Assembly: GCF_001522545.3 (NCBI RefSeq) | Contig: NC_031769.1 | Location: 131,891,853 to 131,955,852, forward strand | Source of the DNA: Parus major | Taxonomy: Eukaryota > Chordata > Aves > Passeriformes > Paridae | Length of the DNA: 64,000 nucleotides | Direction: 5' to 3' | Shown here: piece by piece, positions 37,515 through 51,000 of the stretch | Numbering within the stretch: position 1 is the first letter of the stretch | Layout: the number at the start of each line of letters is the position of its first letter | The notes under the pieces: generated by a model | The model's database searches: none | What the model was told of the DNA's origin: nothing | What the model saw: the letters and a program-made list of their open reading frames with translations, nothing else | Made by a program: the position numbers and the translations under genes

Positions 37515-37690
37515 CTTCAGGTTGGAGCAGCTCAGCTCCACCAGTCTCTTCTCACAGAGCAAGTTCTCCACCCTGTCCAGCTGGAGGTTCTAAGCTGAAC
37601 TAGCCTATGTTTCTAAGTGTCCTTACACTGGGTTGTCCAAAGCAGATGCAGTATTTCAGATGTCTCACTAAGCTTCAGCTCTGCCTATGC
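37515..37690 (-). mobile_element. CR1 LINE fragment, antisense, internal 3' region
   Basis: Read on the plus strand, the order 'ccttcaggttgga', 'ccagtctcttctcacagagc', 'gttctcca', 'cagatgcagtatttcagatg' and 'tctcacta' follows the reverse complement of avian/turtle CR1 near the end of ORF2. That consensus reads '...cagtctctcctca..gag...ttctcca...gatgcagtactccag.tg...tctcac'. The 3'-terminal ATTCTATG repeats are not present, so the copy is truncated or eroded at both ends. An 82-codon plus-strand frame here is antisense to the element. Confidence 0.6.
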
Positions 37691-39367
37691 GTTTTGAATG
37701 AGGTCCTTACTGAATGTGTAATTGCTTCTCAGTGTAACATCTTCGACAAATGTCTGTCTAAATCCATAGTCTCTAGAGAAAGTAAAATGAATCATCTGGT
37801 ATTATGGACAAGTCTCTTGCCTGATTTTAAATCTAGGAATCATTGTTCAAAATAAATTTCTAATTAAAAAAGGCTAAGTAAACACTCCAGTTGTTACATC
37901 CTTTCTGGTTTATTTGTGAATTTACCAAACTGAACAGCATTGCTAGGAAACTGTAGGAGTAAGGAACTGGAAAATCTGCTCCACATGGGTACATTAAAGG
38001 AATTACCTGTTCCTGTCTACAGGAAAGAATCTGTTTTGTTTGGAGGTTCAATCCTCCGGTTTAATACTCCTTCCTGTTTTTTATAGGCAGCTCTTAGCAC
38101 AGAGGAACCTGTGACATCCCTGAAATTCTTTTAACGTCATTTGATATTTTTTACCATTTCCATTATATGCTGCATTATTTTTGTAGAGAAAATAAAATGG
38201 CAGGAGTGATGGAAGAAAAAGTTCTGTCTTCAGGAAGAATATCTGAGTGAAACATTTTGGATGTGGCAGATTATTTTTGAGCTGTTCTATTAATTTATTT
38301 TTTCTTAGATTTTTTGCATTTTTGTCATGTTTTGAATAGTTTGATTCTACAATTCTATTATCTTAACTTTATCTATATAGTAAAGAGGTAATCCCACATA
38401 TACCATGAGCAGATACATGTTTCATTTTCCAGCAAAAAGCATTAATTAAAAAAGACATATTGAGGTTCTGCATTAATTGTATTATTTTATGCAAGTGTGC
38501 ATCAATTCTCCCACTTCAGAATGCCATTGAAGTCCCAGCTATATTTTATATAAAATTTCTTGTGGTTATAGATTTTTTATCCATTACATCAATAATTACA
38601 TTATAAGCATGAGTAACAAATTTAGTCATGTCAGGTGCATTTAGTATGAAGTATTCTATCCCATTAGTTAAGGGTGGTGTATTCAGGTCTCTATGAATGA
38701 AAATGACCCAATGTTATCGTTGATAAAAAAAACCAAACTGTATTAGGAAGAGAAAATTGGATCTTGAGTTGCTTGAAATCTTGAAAGGATTTACAATAGG
38801 ACAAACCAGAAAGATCAACTATAAAATTAACTCTGCTTACCTTCCAATTCTTGAAATCTGAATTACCATAGAAGAGTATTGAAAGAGCATTTTGGATTCA
38901 GGATGCAAAGAAAAAGGATCATGAATTCAGGATTCAAGCTCTTCTGCTGGAGAAGAAGGAAAGCCTTCTTCTTGGTCTAGGTATTTTCCTGAGGCTAAGA
39001 GATGGACTCAGTTTTGTGGCACTATATTGGCCCAGATTTCTCTAAGTCATGTATTGTAGTTACTGCAGTACCTATGGCCAAAATACTCATCTTTAGGGGC
39101 AAAATTCCCATTGCCTCCCTGGAAATTTTCAGTAGGAAGTGCTGGATTTTAAACCATACTAATGTGCTGAGCATGAAAGTTATGAAGCTGGAGAAAATGG
39201 GCAGTGGTAGGCATTGCCTACAGCCCTCACTCCTCTGCACCATTCTTTGCTGGTAAGCTGGGGACTGACTGGTCTTGAGAAGAGCCACTTTACTCTGGGG
39301 TTCATTTTTCCATTGAATGACAGGTACAAATACCGCCATAGTGATGGGGAAAGCTTGAACTGATTTT
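37691..39367. other. non-coding sequence, no supported feature
   Basis: AT-rich unique sequence. Opposed frames at 39002-39256 (plus) and 39022-39437 (minus) have no recognised motif. Confidence 0.4.
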
Positions 39368-39391
39368 CAGATTTTTTCTGAAAAAAATCTG
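39368..39391. repeat. 10-bp inverted repeat with 4-base loop
   Basis: CAGATTTTTT, loop CTGA, then AAAAAATCTG. The stem is mostly A-T pairs. No function is implied. Confidence 0.75.
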
Positions 39392-39699
39392 CTGTTATTT
39401 CACATTCAAAAATGACATGATTGAATGAATGCTTCATGCTCCACTAGCTTATAACTTTATATGAATGCCCCTCTGCATACATCAGTCTGGAGGACGCATT
39501 TATGAACTGAAACTTCTGAAGATTCAATTTCTGTTGGAGCACTTCATCACATATACTTATATTTTAAACTTGAAATAATGAGTTGACAGCTATGTTTTGT
39601 GAGCTTCTTTACACTTGGTTAGAGCAATTTGGGCACTCAGGTCCCTTCATGCTGAGTAAAAGTCCACCACCTGCTTGACAATGAGGGACCTTGTCCTAT

Positions 39700-39965
39700 T
39701 CATTACTGTGTTAACATAACAGTATTTCATGAATGGCTAAGCAGCTCTCTTTTCAGCGCCTTTATAGCTGTGGCAGTGTGACACTTCTTTCCCTAACATC
39801 CACCATTAATGAAAAGCTGCAATGAGCGATTCTCCCGGGGTGTTACACCACCCCCTCCAGCTCTGGCTGTGTGCTGCGGCGGGGTGAGCGCTGAGGCAGT
39901 AGGAAAGCGACACTATTAGTCAGCTCTGTCTTGCCTGACCTCAGCGACCAAGGCTGGAGTTAAAA
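39700..39965. promoter_or_regulatory. candidate conserved element, locally GC- and CpG-rich
   Basis: A sharp compositional change in an otherwise AT-rich, CpG-poor region: about nine CpGs, several clustered in 'gctgcggcggggtgagcgctg' (39873-39893). The left part is enhancer-like AT sequence ('gtgttaacataac', 'ccaccattaatgaaaagctg'). It is too short and not CpG-dense enough for a classic CpG-island promoter, and no exon follows. It could be a CNE or a small distal promoter. Confidence 0.4.
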
Positions 39966-40253
39966 GCAGGGTAGTTGTGTATAAAGCAAAGTGTTACAGA
40001 CATGTTAATAGCTTCCTCTCCCCACCCACTGTATCAGTGGAGATACCATGTTCTCTAATGCTCCACTGGTAACCTGCTGGCTTTTGACTTTGCTTTGTAT
40101 GAGATGAAATCCTAAATTAGAGGTTAGTTTTAAGTTAATTTATTGTCCTCACAGTAAAGGGAAAGTTCAAACAGGTTTCAAGAAAGGTTTCAACTGTGCT
40201 GTTGCTGAGAGATGTGTCCTGGATATTAGGAAGAAGTATAAATATATCCCATA
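39966..40253. other. non-coding sequence, no supported feature
   Basis: Unique sequence between the GC-rich block and a simple repeat; nothing recognised. Confidence 0.4.
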
Positions 40254-40320
40254 TTTGTGTTTGTGTGTGTATCTCTATCTCTACCTAAGTATCTATCTAT
40301 ATTAGAATATATATCTAAAT
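40254..40320. repeat. compound microsatellite: TG then ATCT-type
   Basis: A degenerate (TG)n run leads into imperfect TCTA/ATCT units and ends in ATATAT. It is interrupted and probably old. Confidence 0.8.
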
Positions 40321-42042
40321 GGGACACCTATCTGGATTTACATGTGTAAATATTACTTACTAATACATTGTATATAGTTATTTGTGATGTAAATATCTTC
40401 CTGTATTTATTCACTGTATTTTCTTATTTTCTGTGTGAAGGCTGTTGCATCCAGATTGCCCTGTTTTCCATCACAGATGGTTGTAGCATGGTGCAGCATG
40501 GAAGAAGCCAAAAGTGACTTTTTCCTTCCTTTTTCGGACTAACTGCTGTTCTTTCTCCCAGTAGCAGTCCTCCTGTTCAATAAAGCTTTGTGTGACCATC
40601 CAGAGGTGAAATGCTCTCAGGATTTTAGTGGCAGAAGGATTTCCTTCTCGTTTATTTTCATGCAGTTTAAATGAAGCACTGGGCACCTGTATTTTGAAGG
40701 GTGATGGTCACTTGATTTTGTTTGGACATCCAAACACATTGTGTGCTTTTCTCTTTCTTAGGCAAATGGAAGTAAAACTTAGGAAAAAAGTGAGCTATTG
40801 GTCATACATAAAAATTCCAACTTCTCTTCCTCTTATTCCTGAGGCTGGTCCTTGACTTGTGATGTAACATATGTTATGCTGTCACAAAGAAAACTGCACA
40901 GCATGAGTGAAAATTTTGTGATACATTGCACTAACAAGAAAGCAGTGTAGCTGCCCATGTTCTAGTGCTCAGATCGAGGCTATCACCATGCTGACCGAGT
41001 CAAAATAGTTCACCTATATCTGGAAGAAAAGTAAACCATCACAGGAACTGGTATTGGCTAGAGATTTGATTGAAAGTGTATTTTTTTCCTTGCTTCTTTT
41101 CTTCCTTCCTACAAAAGTTAAAAAGCTAATGACTATAATAGTTGTTTCAAGACTGAAAATGTTTTCTGGCTCAAAACTTAGAAATGTGAATTGCAGGCTC
41201 AAAACCTAGAAGGCAAATGAAACAAACATGGTAAGACACTGTGAAGTAATATTTTAAAGCCAATTGCATGGTTTGAGGGGCCTGGCTTATGGGTATTTGA
41301 CATCCCTGTGTGCTGATTTACCAAAGTAGGGCTATTCTTCCACTGAAATCCTCATGGGAGCAGTTCAGCTCTCATTGCTGTTAACAAATTTCCTATGATA
41401 ATGCAAAAAACCCATTTATGCATACTTAGAGCGATGCAGTACTTAGTTCATATTCTGGCTCACATCAGCCTGACTTTGTTTATGCTTAGATACTCATCTG
41501 GACATGGGCAGCACAGTTTTGCTAGTCTCCAAGGTTCAGATGCTGCAGTGAATTCCTGCCATTGATGAAACACTGCGATAATGGTCTCAGTTTATGTGGT
41601 GTTTGTTATCAGCTACAAAATCACAGAATTTTATGGGTATCTCATGCACTATAATGAGATAGGAGGCTACCAACTCAGTGGGCATTGTCTTTATGTTCGT
41701 TTTAGCCACTTACTGGTTCATGGTTTGACAAGTAGTCATTTTTCCTCTAAGAAACAAAATATTTCCATATTTTGTATTTCCAGGACAAATGTGTTTATTT
41801 CACTTGTGTGAAGAATAAATAGGACATCTTCCTCACTTTATCCATGTGTATAAATCCACGTTATTTATTATTTGAAGAACCAGCTTAGTAGAGATCATTA
41901 CTAGGGACATTTTAGCTCTTTCATTTTTGGAACACACAGTACAGTCGACAATGCAGTCATACAAATTACTGTCAAGAAGCAGCCTATAGATACATCTCAC
42001 AATATCCTTTTTTGTGTCTGTGGAATCAATGCTTCCTTGTCA
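40321..42042. other. non-coding sequence, no supported gene
   Basis: No frame above 76 codons. Around 41335-41375 'ccactgaaatcctcatggga' recalls the 'ccattgaagtcaatggga' core of old sauropsid repeats but is too short to call. Confidence 0.4.
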
Positions 42043-43480
42043 TGGGAATCACAGATATATAGGGCTGGAAGGTATCAACAGACATAGGATAATTCATTCC
42101 CTATCCTCGCTGTACATAAAACAAGCATGACATGTCTCACTTGTTCTTAAAAACCTTCAGTGAAAGAGATTCTGCAACCTGCCTCAGCGAACTGTTTCAA
42201 CCCTTAACTGCCCTTCCAATTGGAAACCTTGTAACCTGAATCTCCTTTGCTTCAAATTATTTGGATTTCTCCTACAAATCCCACTCAGTCCCTAAGAATA
42301 ATTGATCACCGCGCTCTTTCTAACAAACTCTATATTTGAAGACATTATCATGCCTGCCTTCAGTCTTCCCTTTTCCAGACTAAACAAATCCAACTCTTTC
42401 AACATTTCCTTGTAGGTCACGTTTTCCAAAGCTCTTATCATTCTTTTTGCTTTCCTCTGGATTCTCTCTAAATTGTCTGTATCTGCTCTGAAGTGTGGTG
42501 GCCAAAATGGGAAACATTACTCCAGCTGAGGTCTGAGCAATACCCAAGGAGAACAGAACATCAAGAACAGCACCTGCAATAGCTTATACACAACACTTCT
42601 GACCTCCCCTTCAGTTAGAGTTTTTTGCAATAGCAAGAAACAATTTAGTTTATGGCCTCCTGTGTTTGTTTGTTTTACATTTATCTTGCCTATTTATTCT
42701 TCATTTAACAATTGCTTATATAAATTCTCTAAGTTTAGTGTTCTGCATGTATATTGACTGCATTTCTTGTTCAAGCTCGTGAATGCTTTCTCCAGGATTT
42801 GACGAATGGCTTGCATTCTGACTGAACTGCCAAAATGCTTTGCAGTTCCACATACTGTTGGGACAATGCCAAGTATAAAAAGTGTAACTGTGTCCTCCAT
42901 CCCACCACTGAGATTGTCAGAGGAAATCATAGTAGAACAGAAGCACCGGTAGGGATTCTTAGAGGATTCTGTTTGAAATATCCTCCAGTTTGACAGGGAA
43001 TCTGTACTAATCATTGTGGTGGGTGCTGTTTTCCAAACACTTCGTCACACTCTTTTCACTAAATCATCCAGACCACATTTCTCTTGCTTATGAGAACAGT
43101 ATGCAGAGTCGTGTTGAAAGACCTGCTGAAGTCAGGATTTATCAAATCTGCCTTCTGCTGCACTGTTAACCAGTCATCCTGTCAAAGAAAGAAATTAGAT
43201 TCATGTGATCTGTTATTGACAAATCTATGCTGGCTGTTTCTTTTCACCTTGTTATCTTCTTGGTGCTTTCAACTGGATTGTTTAATGATTTGTTGGTGTG
43301 TCTTTCTGGCTGTCTTTAACTAGACTATAACTTGAAGATTCTCTTCTGCTGCTTTTTTTTTAAAAAAAATTGCAAATAATTACTGTATTTGCCATTCTCA
43401 CTCCTTTGGAACCTCTGTCATACTTGACAAAATTTTGGACTCAGTGGCTGATAGTTCAGAAATTACTTCATATCGATCAT
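42043..43480 (-). mobile_element. old CR1-type LINE, antisense, covering the 3' part of ORF2 and the 3' end
   Basis: The plus strand begins with 'gaatcacagatatatagggc', the complement of the CR1 3' tail. It continues through 'ctgcaacctgcctcagcgaa', 'ttccagactaaacaaatcca', 'ctcttatcattctttttgct', 'ttcctctggattctctctaa', 'accacatttctcttgcttat', 'gctgaagtcaggatttatca' and 'attgacaaatctatgctggc', ending near 'ctcagtggctgatagttcag'. In order, these are the landmarks of the reverse complement of reptilian/avian CR1 from the 3' UTR back into the reverse-transcriptase domain. CR1 encodes endonuclease-reverse transcriptase for target-primed retrotransposition. About 1.4 kb remains. It is highly diverged with many stops and small gaps, and 42600-42960 is the weakest part. 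It is 5'-truncated and inactive. Plus- and minus-strand frames inside it (42694-43014, 43084-43323) are residues of this element. Confidence 0.85.
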
Positions 43481-44072
43481 TACAGCCCGGTGACTGAATA
43501 CCATTTGGCATAATAAACTTGAATATATGTAAATTATGTACATACCAGGTCTTTAACTTGATTTCATTAAGACTTTGTTCAATCTATTCTCAATATATTG
43601 CTCAAAATATCATATGAATTTTCATGCAAGAAGCATTGTTTTTATGGGATTTATTTTATTCCATATTGAAATACATGTTTAAAAGAATCTCTAAAATCTG
43701 TTTACATTTTTAAAAGTTCATATGGTACAAGAACTAATTTTAAAAAGTTTTGGCTCCCAGGAGTATGTCTATAATAATCAAGTGACAGTAATGAACTGAA
43801 ATTGGTCAAAAGAAATAGGATGGGGAAACTAAAAAGAGAAGAGTAATAGAATTACTGAACTGTGAGGTCCAAAGACACCTCAAGATATTGTGCCATATAA
43901 CAACTTTTACAGAATGAAGGTCACAGGGGACTAGACAAGCTCCAGCTGATAGTTTATACCTCACTTTTAATATCTCTAGTTGTGTGGTTTCCATCGAAAC
44001 ACAGTATTTTAGAATTCTGATTATTGAATGATTTTGCTAGCAACACTGTATTTCCCCCCCTGCGTATTAAGG
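43481..44072. other. sequence between two CR1 elements
   Basis: AT-rich DNA separating the antisense CR1 from the sense CR1. No independent feature is recognised, and some may be undetectable 5' sequence of either element. Confidence 0.4.
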
Positions 44073-44411
44073 CAATATCATCATGCATATAAATACCTGA
44101 AAAGAGGGTGCAAAGATGGAACCAGGCTCTTTCAATAATGCCCAGTGGCAGGACAAGAGGTAATGGACACAAACTGAAACACAGCAGGGTCAGTCTGAAC
44201 ATAAAGAAACACTCCTTTTTGTGAGGGTATCTGAGCACCATTACAGATTGTGCAAGGAGATTGTGGAGTCTCTCTCCTTAGAGATATTAAAAACCACCCA
44301 GACATGGTCCTTTACAACTGGCTCTAGATGTCCCTACTTGACAAGCTGGGTTGAACCAGATGATCTTCAGATTTCCCTTCCTATCTGAACCATTCTGTGA
44401 TTCTATGATCC
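44073..44411 (+). mobile_element. CR1 LINE 3' fragment, sense, 5'-truncated
   Basis: Clear avian-type CR1 3' end. Landmarks in order: 'ataaatacctgaaaagaggg', 'ggaaccaggctctttcaata', 'gcccagtggcaggacaagag', 'ggacacaaactgaaacacag', 'ctgaacataaagaaacactc', 'gattgtggagtctctctcct', 'ctggctctagatgtccctac', 'gttgaaccagatgatcttca', ending 'tctgtgattctatga'. It covers the last codons of ORF2 and the 3' UTR. Its divergence is moderate and lower than that of the antisense CR1 1 kb upstream, so it inserted later. The 95-codon minus-strand frame here is antisense to the element. Confidence 0.95.
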
Positions 44412-47400
44412 CATTCTTCTTCCAGAAGTCAGGGAAAACATTTGAATATTTTTACATATATCCACAGTTTAGGCTCCTGCAATAGAGTTTTTTTCTCATC
44501 TAAATAAACTCATTTTCTTCACTTTTTTCTTGCATCTGCTACTCATTTCTAACCAGATGTAGATTTGGGCTACTAAGAGAGCTTGGTATAAATTTTTCTC
44601 TTTTTCAGGAATGCTTAAATATTTTTCTATATATCATGTTCATATACAATTAAATGGTATTTTCCACTCACTGCTGGCTGAAAAATGTCATCAGAAGTGA
44701 TCAATAATACATTGGCAAATTGGGTGGTATTTCAAATGACACACAGTAGGAGGCTTTAGCAAGTCTAGGTTTATTCCAAAGTTCCATTAAGAAGCTACTC
44801 TAGCTGTACCTATCTGCACATCACTTGAGCAAATAGTGGTATCACACATCCCTGGATTTACCTTCAAGCAAGGTCAGGAGCAGAGAAGATGAACTCTTTG
44901 ACAGACAATTCAAAAAAGAGTTAAAGAAGTAAAAGGATTTTTAAAAACAAATATGAGTGAAAAAAAGAAGCATTTCTTACAGTAAATCTGATGATATGCC
45001 TATAATTAAGTCATATAGGTTAAAATCTTGTTATGCTAGGATTAACATATGGTAAATACATCCACTGAATTTCACTGAGATTCACATGATGATTACATAT
45101 AAAATTCCATGTAATGAGATATATTTATCATCAAAAGGTCTTTGGCCTTTAAGAAAATGTTACAACAATTATCCTGTGAACGTGAAAAGTCAATAGAGGT
45201 ATAAATGCATGTCTTTATGCCATTATTGTGACTGGATTAATTTCAACAAGACCAGCCCTGCTGACATTAAGCCATCAAGGGGGAAGCCTAGTGTTACTCA
45301 TACAGCCTCTCAGCATGCCCTCTCGTCTCCCCTTGTCTGCTTGGACAGACAGAAAATTCTTTCCTCCACTTCAGCCTTTTATAATCACATCTGTGGAGTT
45401 CCACAGTAACTACTGCAAGATACACTGTACTAAAGCTCTTATAAAGTCTTTTTTCTCTTGGATTTCCCAAATCTCACAATTAAAAAAGTTGTATTATATA
45501 GCAAACACTAAATTTCAGCAGTCACTAATGTGATTTGGAGTAATATATTACTGTTAAGCATCAAATTCAGGCTCATAAACACAAGGGCAAATATACTGTG
45601 GAGTAATAGCAAAATAAGAATTTTCTGCCATCTCTGTGAAAATGAGATGTAAAAAAATGAAGATGGGGTAGGATGCATAGGTATGCATGAACAAGCAGTA
45701 AAGAGACATTAAATAGGTACACACACAGGTGGCACACCAGCCTACCATCCCTTCTCCAGAAGAGCAAAAACACCCATAATGAAATGGTTTCCCTTCTTTT
45801 TATTCTGACCTTAAATGTCTTGTCTCAATTAGTTATTTTCTTTGTGCAATATAACCTTCTCTGTTGCTTAGTATCTAAAATTTCTAGTCTCAGGCAGCAT
45901 TTCAGTCACTGGTACTTAGTAACGTGCATTTGGATGTCCTGTTTGAGCACAAACACTGCATTTAAGGAGACTGAAAGCAGAATTAGAATAGATTGTCTGC
46001 CTTGGACCCTGAGAGGGCTTACAGGACTCCTGTGCTTTCAAGCATGGGAGCAGCCTGGTGTAATTCTTATTTACTAAGTTCTTTTTGTTTGTAATAGCAT
46101 ACCACTTGACCATTTTACATCAACAACAACATTCACTCACAAGAGGATTATAATTATAAAAATCAATAACAGTCTTCCTCAGTGGATTAAACAAAGACAT
46201 TTTTACTTCTATTTCAGTTTGCAAAATGTTGGGAATTTGACAGAGACCTAGATGACTATTTACTCATAATTTATTTATCTTTCTTTAGGAACATTCGATA
46301 TTGCAGATTCTTGCTTTCCAAGGTTGTCTTGCAAAAGCCAATGAAAGACAAGAAGAAAATATGTATATTTCTCATCACTATTTATTACTGCACATTCTTA
46401 ATTTTTCTCCCCAGACTGATTTTTACATTCAATAGGATACCAAACAACTAAGAATACCGTTCTTGTCTATAAATTTCAAATTAAGTTTAGCTATGAGCTC
46501 TTGTTTGCAAGTATAGAAGTTTACATTGTATTATATTTAAAGGCAGCTGTCTTTTGTGGAATTTTAAAATAGGCTATTTTTTATCAAAGGTTTTCCTTTC
46601 ATGTCCTTTGATTACTAAGCTATATAAGTTAACCAAAGATAACTAAGCATTAACCCATGTTGCAGTTTTTATCTCCTTTGGCAATCCCATGAGACTTCAG
46701 CTAAGTACATTAAATGGAGCATAAATCTTTTAGTTGTTTTCATTAAGTCACATATTTAGAATACATATCCCAGTTTATTTGATCAATTGTAAAATATTAG
46801 CTGTTGCAGTGAAGATTTGTGACATGGTTTGCAGCAAGTGAACAAACATTTCTGCAGAGCACTGAAAATTTTTGCTGGAATGCATGGATAAGTTACAACA
46901 ATTAGGGTTTGGAACAGTAATTTGAGAGGTTTTTTTCTTTATGTAACTTGCAAATGTATGCTTAAAGGCCAGTAATACCAACAGGCAAGCTTTGAAGATA
47001 ATTCTAATATCGGCTTAATATTCTTGGTTTGCATTTCTGTTAATTTTCCCAGTTTTCCTATCTTTTGTTCTTTTATTTTTAAATTTATTTATTGGCCAGC
47101 CACAAACCCCAAGAAGTACACTAGCTGCAAAAGGGCAGGTGTAGGGAATAGAAGTTTTAACACATGGTGGGGCTTACCATAGCTTCCTAAAAAACTCCAT
47201 ATTCAACTCATTTCTGATATTAAGCTATGATAAATGTAGTAGTTATGTTAAGTATTAATACATTAATTATTTGTGTTGGTGGGTGGTCTAACTATAAGAT
47301 TTGCATTGAATAATTTATTGAAAGCTTTTGCCCTTGAAATAATATTTTGCACTTTAAGTTTAATGCAAAAATATATGGACTCCAGATAGAGCCTTGCACG

Positions 47401-48000
47401 GACATGAACCTTCATATCCTTGTGTCTTTTGTGGCTCTTGTGTTCTGAAGGAGGACAGTTTAGCTTCTTGACTAAATTGCCTGGAGTAGAAAGAGTCTAG
47501 TGTAAGATTTTTGCTTATCCACAATGACCCTGAATATTTAATCAGGCCTGTGTCCTACTATTTTTATTGACTTTTCTTATGTGAATATCCCTGTCCAAAA
47601 CAGTATGGCAGTTCATGTAATAGGGAATTTCCTAAACGAACAAAGGATTTTGCATTACTTTGTTAAATAAGTTTGAAACCATACTTTTAAGCTTGTGTCT
47701 AAACCATCTTGATTTTTAAACCTTCACTGCCAAGGGAAGAATTATAACAATATTTATGTGGAAAGTGTTCTTTAAGTATAACCTATGTTACCATTCCTAT
47801 ATTTCTGACCAGATACATAGGGTGTATGGATTTGTCAATATGCAGTGATATTGCAGAAATTCAGACTAACTCCAGAACTGCATAACAATTTGACAAGAAC
47901 AGCATATGTACAAAGCAGTGTTCACATTTAAAACATGCAGAAAATGCCATATGGAGATTTTCTGTGCTTCCTTTACCAATATAATCCTGCAGTAATTCTG
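44412..48000. other. non-coding sequence, no supported gene
   Basis: Unique AT-rich sequence. Overlapping frames around 45209-46113 on both strands (up to 101 codons) lack recognised domains. 46600-46720 has mixed composition that might be conserved but shows no decisive feature. Confidence 0.45.
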
Positions 48001-51000
48001 TTTAGTTTTGCAAGTGTTCAAAGAGATTACATGAATGTCCAGTTTCTGTTTTAAAATTTTAACTGTGTATTTGAAACAAATATTCAGTTAGAAGCTTAGA
48101 TAGAAGCATTTTGAAATTTAGAAGCATACAATCAAGTTGCTAACAGTCCTTCGTATTCTTTAAAAACATTGTTAAAACTTTATTCTTAGTAACAGCCAAT
48201 GTGGTAGTTCCAAAGCAAAAGCAGGACATTTGCATGTGCCCCAAATCTTTCTGATATTAAAGGCATAACTTCAGCCTCATTTATGATAACTGCAGGTCTT
48301 TACAGCACTGGGAGGTCTGCAATTCCTTCTATAGTTGTGCATCCTTTGGTAAATGATTTAGCTCCTATTAACTCAGCAACAAAAGGCTTTAACTACCAAA
48401 TATTTTGAATCCTGGTCTGGAATTCTTTGTTTTCTATAAGACAAACAGTTAAGTAATGCTCCACAAATGCAAGAAAGCTGTGTATTGCACATTCTGGGGA
48501 CCATTATACAGGGCAGTTTTACTATCAGTAACACACCATTTGGGAATCAGTAACACGTTGTTAAAAACTTGTGTACAACAGTCTTTTTTTGGCAGTGAAA
48601 TACCCCCTTTGTGTTAATATACACTGCAGTTCTGCTTATTTTAAGCATGCTATACATTAAGTAGATATGATAGGTTGGCATTCATTGACAAATTAAGTGA
48701 GCTGATTAGAAATCTGAAATCTGCATGGACCTTCATTATGTTTGTCATGAATTGTAGGCCTAAAAAGTGGTTTTCAGATAAAAGACACAAAACATGAAAG
48801 TGAAGCAGAGGCTGATAACCCTTTCTGAAGGAAGAGCTATTAGTAAGTCTCATTGCTTAGCCATCTAGTAAACACTTCAATGACTTCTGATTACTATTAA
48901 CCAACAGAATGATGTTTTTCTCAGCAAAAAAGAGAACTACTTATGTTTCCCAAGCTGTGCATTTCACTTCAATAAAAAGACAGTAGCTTGGTAAGACAAC
49001 TGTGCAAATGTTGGTCAGTTTAAGAAAGAAATATAGGCAGATTTCCCTCTGTTGAGCTGCCTGTTTTATCCAAGGCAATTAAAATGTTCTCAATTGAAAC
49101 CACAACCTTTTAAATATATATTTGATCAGATCCAAGGTGGTCATTATATTTTTAGAATCACTTGTTCATTGGACCTTCTTAAATTAGTCATTATGTGAAA
49201 ATCACATCTCTCATATGCACTTGGTTTAGTATTTTCTCACATAAAAATGTGGGGGTTTTCATTGCTTAGAATGTATCTAAATTTATAACTAGGTGATGAA
49301 GTGAAGTCTCATACAGCCTAGAAGCAGGGGAAAAACTCTTAGCCAGCACTCATACCTCGGTCCTAAGGAGGTCCTGACAGCATAATTTAGGATTGCCTTA
49401 CACTGGCTCTAAATTTTATCCAATTAGCTGGAGTTCCAAGGTGCTTCCTTATAAGCAAAACACTGTCAATCAGAGAAAAAAAATCTACTGTTTCCTCATC
49501 CATGCTCCTATGGGAAAAGCTATGAAAGAGACAATGAGAATGAAGACCTTATATCAGTATGAAAGTTGATTGGAAAATACAGTCTGAGTTCCTGAGAGAA
49601 TGACAACAGAGAGCAGAATCAGTGTCCATGTGCATAAATGCACTCTTTGACAGACAGAACTTTTTAAAAAAGAGGTAATATGTAGCCAAAAAAACAGGCA
49701 TACTTCCAATAGCACAGTCTTTCTTTGAGTAATTCACAAATTTTGTTTCAGTTACACTTTTAGACCATCAAGGCTGTAAAAGCAGTTGAAATACTCATGT
49801 ACCAAGGCAGTTATGAACATTTATTTTCAAAGGAGGCAGTTTCGTCAGAGTTGTCAAAAGTAATGGTTGAAAGAAATGAAATACCACCAGATAGGTGCAT
49901 CTTGATTAATTTTATGAGGAGGCAGGGCATGAAAAACTGAAATTGTCTTCTAGGATAAGCAGAGCATAAGCCGCATGAAGCCGGGACTTGCTATTATTAC
50001 TCTTCTGTTTGAGTCTGCACCCATCAAAATGATGTTGTTACTGATTTAACTTCAATCAAAAACTACTTGACAGAGAAAATAATTCACATCATATTATGCA
50101 GATAAATTTTAATTCTGTTGTGTTTGAGTATATCTAATACTCTAGCATCTAGGTACTGCAAAATGATTTATAGCTATAAAAAAGTCCTCATTGTGTTTTG
50201 CTACCTCAGCCATACTCCAGTAAAACACATTAATGTAACAAAATACTTGGTATGCAGCAAAATTTTTGCCATAATTTTTAAAGGAAACTCAAGTAAAGTC
50301 TTGAAAGATCTATTGAGTAGTAGAAATCTTTCATAAAACTGGAAAACCCAGTCACCTCAAAAATATGGTTAACTATGAACATAGTTCTGCACTGTTTCCA
50401 GGTAGATTTGAATAGTTCATTAGAAGAAGCAATACATTTCTTTATATACTAGGAAATCAGAAGCCAAGTTAATTCTTTAAGTACTTCTGGTGTCAAAAAG
50501 GAGGTTTCTAATTAACAGATCTATTTTGTCTTTTTAAACACTTGCTCATATTAAGAGTGTAAAATACTTCTGTCTTGTTTAACATGCAAATTATTATTGG
50601 ATGGTCCATGAGGCAGCTTACAGGTCCTGGATAGAACCAGTCTGTTCTTCAGTACTGGTAGGACATCAACAGAGCATTGTCACAATACAGGCATAAACAT
50701 AAAGAAACCTATATTTAAAATTACTTCAATGACTTTACTGTGTGTTGAAGTTAAACTGCTTTGCCTAAGTGTGAAAATGCATTTTCTATTAGTTTTGGAT
50801 TCATTGTGTCTTTATTCAACATAGCTCTTTGAGAAAAGCCAAATAAATACTTCAGAAAACCACTGAAGCTTTCAAATGTTTCAAGGAGCATTTGAAACAG
50901 TAACTGAAATATCATCAGATGTACTAAAAATAGAGCTTTCACGTGAACTTGATGGCCTGTTATTACCACTGTCATGAGTATTATTGTTATTTTAATTATT

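Noticed and set aside
42694..43323. 106-codon (minus) and 79-codon (plus) frames
   Set aside because: They lie inside the degraded antisense CR1 and are remnants or shadows of it.
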